This document shows positions 61,263 to 64,000 of a stretch of DNA of 64,000 bases, piece after piece. Under the pieces are notes generated by a model. It did no database searches. It saw nothing but the letters and a program-made list of their open reading frames with translations, and had not been told where the DNA came from. Numbering within the stretch: position 1 is the first letter of the stretch; every line of letters starts with the position of its first letter. The stretch comes from Arthrobacter crystallopoietes BAB-32 (GTDB lineage: Bacteria > Actinomycetota > Actinomycetes > Actinomycetales > Micrococcaceae). The stretch is taken from NCBI RefSeq assembly GCF_000328305.2, contig NZ_ANPE02000079.1, positions 1-64,000 of the forward strand, read 5' to 3'. The position numbers and the translations under genes were made by a program.

Positions 61263-62582
61263 ATGACCCAGACAGCTTCTTCCCAGGCAACTTCCGGTAC
61301 CGAGCTCGCGGCCGCCGAAAAGCCGGACGTCGTTGCTGCCGTCCACGCCACCGCGGACCGCGCACGCACCGCATCGCGACGGATGGCCAGAGCCAACCGC
61401 GCCTGGAAGGACAAGGCGCTGCTGGAAATCGCCGATGCCCTGGTCGCGAAACGGGACCTGGTCCTGCGCGCCAACCGCAAGGACGTCGAAGCCGGGCGGG
61501 AAAACGGCACCAGCAAGGCCCTGCTGGACAGGCTGAGCCTGAACCCGCAGCGCATCGATTCACTGGCCAACGCGCTGCGGGACCTTGCCGCGTTGCCGGA
61601 TCCGGTGGGTACCGTGATGCGCGGGCAGACGCTGCCGAACGGGCTGCGGCTGCGCCAGATCCACGTGCCGATGGGCGTGGTCGCCGCCATCTACGAGGCT
61701 CGGCCGAATGTCACGGTGGACATCGCCGGACTGGCCCTCAAGAGCGGCAACGCCGTGATCCTGCGCGGCGGCAGTGCTGCCGCGCAGACGAACGTTGCCC
61801 TGATCGGCATCATCCGCGATGCGCTGGACCAGGCCGGTCTGCCGGCCGATGCCGTGCAGAGCGTGGACGAGTACGGCCGGGACGGTGCCAACGCCCTGAT
61901 GCAGGCGCGCGGACGGATCGACGTCCTGATTCCGCGCGGCGGACGGGAACTGATCCAGACTGTGGTCAACAACGCCAAGGTGCCGGTGATCGAAACCGGC
62001 GAAGGCAACGTGCACATCTACCTGGACGAGTCCGCCGACACCCAGATGGCCATCGACATCCTGCTCAACGCCAAGACGCAGCGTCCTTCAGTCTGCAACA
62101 CGGTGGAGACGCTGCTCCTGCACTCCGGCGCGGAGGCCAGCCGCGAGGTGCTGCGGTCGCTGGCCGAGGCGGGAGTCCGCCTGCACACAGACCAGCGGGC
62201 CACCCAACTGCTGCCTGAGGGCGCCGCGGCGGCTCCTGCTACCGACGAGGACTGGGCGCAGGAATACATGGACCTCGACCTGGCTGTCGGCGTGGTCGAT
62301 TCGATGGATGATGCGTTGGAGCACATCCGCCGCTGGACCACCGGCCACACCGAGGCCATCATCACCAACAACCTGGCCAATGCAGAACGGTTCATCGCCG
62401 AGATCGATTCGGCCGCTGTGATCGTCAACGCCTCCACCCGGTTTACCGACGGCGGCGAGCTTGGTCTGGGAGCGGAAGTGGGCATTTCGACGCAGAAGAT
62501 GCATGCCCGCGGGCCGATGGGACTGCGCGAGCTGACCACCACCAAGTGGATCGTCCAAGGCGACGGACAGGTCAGGGGCTGA
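61263..62582 (+). CDS. proA: Gamma-glutamyl phosphate reductase
   Basis: This 439-residue aldehyde-dehydrogenase-fold enzyme reduces glutamyl 5-phosphate to the semialdehyde with NADPH. Catalytic Cys278 is in QRPSVCNTVETLL, and VPMGVVAAIYEARPNVT, LIPRGGRELI and ARGPMGLRELTTTKW are family motifs. The first 30 residues are an Ala/Thr-rich extension. It forms the proline pair with proB, separated by 52 bases. Confidence 0.95.
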   Translation: MTQTASSQATSGTELAAAEKPDVVAAVHATADRARTASRRMARANRAWKDKALLEIADALVAKRDLVLRANRKDVEAGRENGTSKALLDRLSLNPQRIDSLANALRDLAALPDPVGTVMRGQTLPNGLRLRQIHVPMGVVAAIYEARPNVTVDIAGLALKSGNAVILRGGSAAAQTNVALIGIIRDALDQAGLPADAVQSVDEYGRDGANALMQARGRIDVLIPRGGRELIQTVVNNAKVPVIETGEGNVHIYLDESADTQMAIDILLNAKTQRPSVCNTVETLLLHSGAEASREVLRSLAEAGVRLHTDQRATQLLPEGAAAAPATDEDWAQEYMDLDLAVGVVDSMDDALEHIRRWTTGHTEAIITNNLANAERFIAEIDSAAVIVNASTRFTDGGELGLGAEVGISTQKMHARGPMGLRELTTTKWIVQGDGQVRG

Positions 62583-62698
62583 TCGGGGGCCCACCCCGCC
62601 GCGCAGCAGCCGATGCGGGCTTGCTGCCCTTCAACGCGTACGATTAGACGAGAGCAGAACTGCGCCGCTGCGGCGCGCCACGCACCAAAGGGAGAACC

Positions 62699-62926
62699 AT
62701 GCTGACTCAGGTATACAGCGCCGCGCTGGCGGCGACCGAAGCACACGTCGAACCGGCCGTTCCCGCCGAAGCGATCGGCTGGGGGATTTTCGCAGCCTTC
62801 CTGATCATGATGTTCGCCACCATGGCTTTCACGAGCGTCGGCCACCGCCACTCCGCGGTCGAGGAACACATCGACCCGCACCGCCAGCACCCGAACAAGC
62901 ACGACCACGGCCAGGCCCGCCACTAG
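62699..62926 (+). CDS. Small membrane protein with histidine-rich tail
   Basis: The 75-residue product has one membrane helix (about residues 27-47, [19 protein letters not shown]) and a C-terminal tail of about 27 residues with eight histidines. AAAGGGAG lies close upstream of the ATG. The gene sits between proA and nadD and its stop is one base before the nadD start, so the two are probably co-transcribed. The tail could bind metal, but no family is recognised. Confidence 0.75.
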   Translation: MLTQVYSAALAATEAHVEPAVPAEAIGWGIFAAFLIMMFATMAFTSVGHRHSAVEEHIDPHRQHPNKHDHGQARH

Positions 62927-62927
62927 C

Positions 62928-63590
62928 ATGCCCTTCGCTTCCCCTGCGGGGGCGGCGGCCGGATCCAAGACGGAGATCGGCCGGCGCTTCCGGCTCGGCG
63001 TGATGGGCGGAACCTTCGATCCGATCCACCACGGCCACCTGGTTGCCGCCAGCGAGGTCGCCGCCGTCTTCGACCTGGACGAAGTGGTCTTTGTCCCCAC
63101 CGGGCAGCCGTGGCAGAAGTCCTCGCGCGCCGTGTCCCCGGCTGAACACCGGTACCTGATGACCGTCATCGCGACGGCGTCCAACCCCCGGTTCACAGTG
63201 AGCCGCGTGGACATCGACCGTCCGGGCCTGACATACACCATTGACACCCTGCGCGATCTGCGTGAGGCCCGGCCTGACGCAGAGCTGTTCTTCATCACTG
63301 GCGCGGACGCCATGGCGCAGATCCTGTCGTGGAAGGACATCGACGAGTTGTGGTCCCTGGCCCACTTCGTGGGGGTGACCCGGCCCGGGCATGTCCTGCA
63401 CGACCTCGGGCGCAAGGACGTCAGCCTGCTGGAGGTGCCGGCCATGGCCATCTCCTCCACGGACTGCCGCGAACGCGTTGCCGATGATGAGCCGGTCTGG
63501 TACCTCGTTCCGGACGGCGTAGTACAGTACATAGCCAAGTACGGTCTTTACCGCTCCGACTCGCAGGGAGCATCAGAATCACAGAACTAG
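62928..63590 (+). CDS. nadD: Nicotinate-nucleotide adenylyltransferase
   Basis: This 220-residue enzyme makes deamido-NAD from nicotinate mononucleotide and ATP. The nucleotidyltransferase motif [12 protein letters not shown] is at 27-38, and the second motif SSTDCRERV is in the C-terminal part, where MAISSTD is the ISSTxIR-like element. About 22 extra residues precede the core, so a start closer to [10 protein letters not shown] is possible, but ATG 62928 directly follows the upstream stop, consistent with coupling. The downstream gene starts 33 bases after its stop. Confidence 0.93.
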   Translation: MPFASPAGAAAGSKTEIGRRFRLGVMGGTFDPIHHGHLVAASEVAAVFDLDEVVFVPTGQPWQKSSRAVSPAEHRYLMTVIATASNPRFTVSRVDIDRPGLTYTIDTLRDLREARPDAELFFITGADAMAQILSWKDIDELWSLAHFVGVTRPGHVLHDLGRKDVSLLEVPAMAISSTDCRERVADDEPVWYLVPDGVVQYIAKYGLYRSDSQGASESQN

Positions 63591-63623
63591 CCGCAGACGA
63601 GACCATTGGGTGATTAGCAGAGC

Positions 63624-64000
63624 ATGAGCAAGGAATCGCAGCCGCCCCGCAGCCGGAGGGAACTCCGGATGCAGCGCAGCGAAGCCGGCGGCCTGCCGCA
63701 GGACCGGGCCGAGGCAGACGCCGGAGCACCCGAGATTCCTCCTCGGCCGCCTGCCGATCCCCGGTCCGGCGAGCAGCGTTCGCCAGAGCGGTCGTCCCAG
63801 GCAAGGGCCCGTGACCGCGAAGCGCACCAGGCCTACAAGGCGCTGACTGAAGCCTTGCCCAAGGTGCCGGTGCCGGACGATAAGCAGAATCCGCCCACTC
63901 GGCGCCAGCTCCGCCGGCAACAGCTGGAGCGGGAACGCAGGGAACCTGCCGTTGGGGAACTGCAGGCGCCGCAAGGGCAGGAGTCGTCAGGCGATGATGC
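63624..64000 (+). CDS. N-terminal part of a hypothetical protein (runs off the window)
   Basis: The frame from ATG 63624 stays open to the last base, 125 codons. The sequence is strongly charged and disordered: PPRSRRELRMQRSEAGG near the start, later PTRRQLRRQQLERERRE, both with a T/S-RRxLR motif separated by Pro/Glu/Gln-rich stretches. No domain is recognisable in the visible part. Many actinobacteria have such a low-complexity N-terminus on a membrane-associated protein between nadD and rsfS, but identity here is not certain. Confidence 0.65.
   Translation, partial: MSKESQPPRSRRELRMQRSEAGGLPQDRAEADAGAPEIPPRPPADPRSGEQRSPERSSQARARDREAHQAYKALTEALPKVPVPDDKQNPPTRRQLRRQQLERERREPAVGELQAPQGQESSGDD

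Noticed and set aside
1-64000. Mobile elements, prophage genes or CRISPR arrays
   Set aside because: No transposase, integrase, phage structural gene, or regularly spaced repeat-spacer series was found; the only tandem repeat is the 27-bp repeat inside rne.

Overview
This is a chromosomal window from a high-GC Gram-positive bacterium, most likely an Arthrobacter-like member of the Micrococcaceae (Actinobacteria). The basis is protein similarity judged by eye, TANNNT-type -10 boxes, several leaderless start codons, an ileS T-box with a very short stem I, and a gene order (ssb-ettA, glbO, pepN, rpiB, nei, tig-clpP1-clpP2-clpX, valS, folC, ndk, rne, rplU-rpmA-obg-proB-proA-nadD) that matches the actinobacterial core known from mycobacteria.

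Layout. (1) 1-11.8 kb is a cell-surface glycopolymer locus: the 3' end of an unknown gene, an acyltransferase-3/SGNH protein, a TagD-type cytidylyltransferase, a small beta-rich protein, a TagE-like GT4 glycosyltransferase, a TagB-like CDP-glycerol glycerophosphotransferase relative, a Stealth sugar-phosphate transferase, and a 1160-residue protein with two TagF-like domains. It ends inside a tRNA-Arg gene on the other strand and looks like variable DNA beside a tRNA. (2) 12-24.6 kb holds ssb, a DUF6993-like lipoprotein, ettA, two thioesterases, a conserved hypothetical, a truncated haemoglobin with a reading-frame problem, an OsmC protein, a frameshifted DUF6541-like membrane protein, pepN, rpiB and nei. 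(3) 24.6-30.1 kb is the protein quality-control block: tRNA-Gly, tRNA-Pro, trigger factor, clpP1P2, clpX and a DsbA-like protein. (4) 30.1-34.9 kb has a structured AT-rich intergenic element, valS, a DUF488 protein, an SDR and a sirohydrochlorin ferrochelatase. (5) 35-45.4 kb is an assimilatory sulfur operon: sirohaem sulfite/nitrite reductase, APS reductase, cysDN, a sulfonate-type ABC transporter, sirohaem synthase and a ferredoxin-NADP reductase. (6) 45.5-64 kb is the T-box-controlled ileS with folC and a DUF4233 protein, then ndk, a VKOR protein, rne, TPP-riboswitch-controlled thiD-tenA, rplU-rpmA, obg-proB, proA, a His-rich membrane peptide, nadD and the start of one further gene.

How the parts work together. 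The sulfur operon is nearly self-contained: CysDN makes APS, the Fe-S type CysH reduces it without needing PAPS, sirohaem reductase completes reduction to sulfide, CysG/CobA and CbiX make its sirohaem, and FprA can feed electrons through ferredoxin. The wall cluster contains the activation step (TagD), polymerases (TagF/TagB-like, Stealth) and decorating enzymes (GT4, acyltransferase) of a phosphodiester-linked polymer. No insertion sequence, prophage or CRISPR array was seen. The most unusual items are the repeated beta-rich module in the wall cluster, the coding end that runs into tRNA-Arg, the structured element at 30.1 kb, a candidate basic leader peptide before rplU, and two frame disruptions near 17.6 and 19.9 kb.
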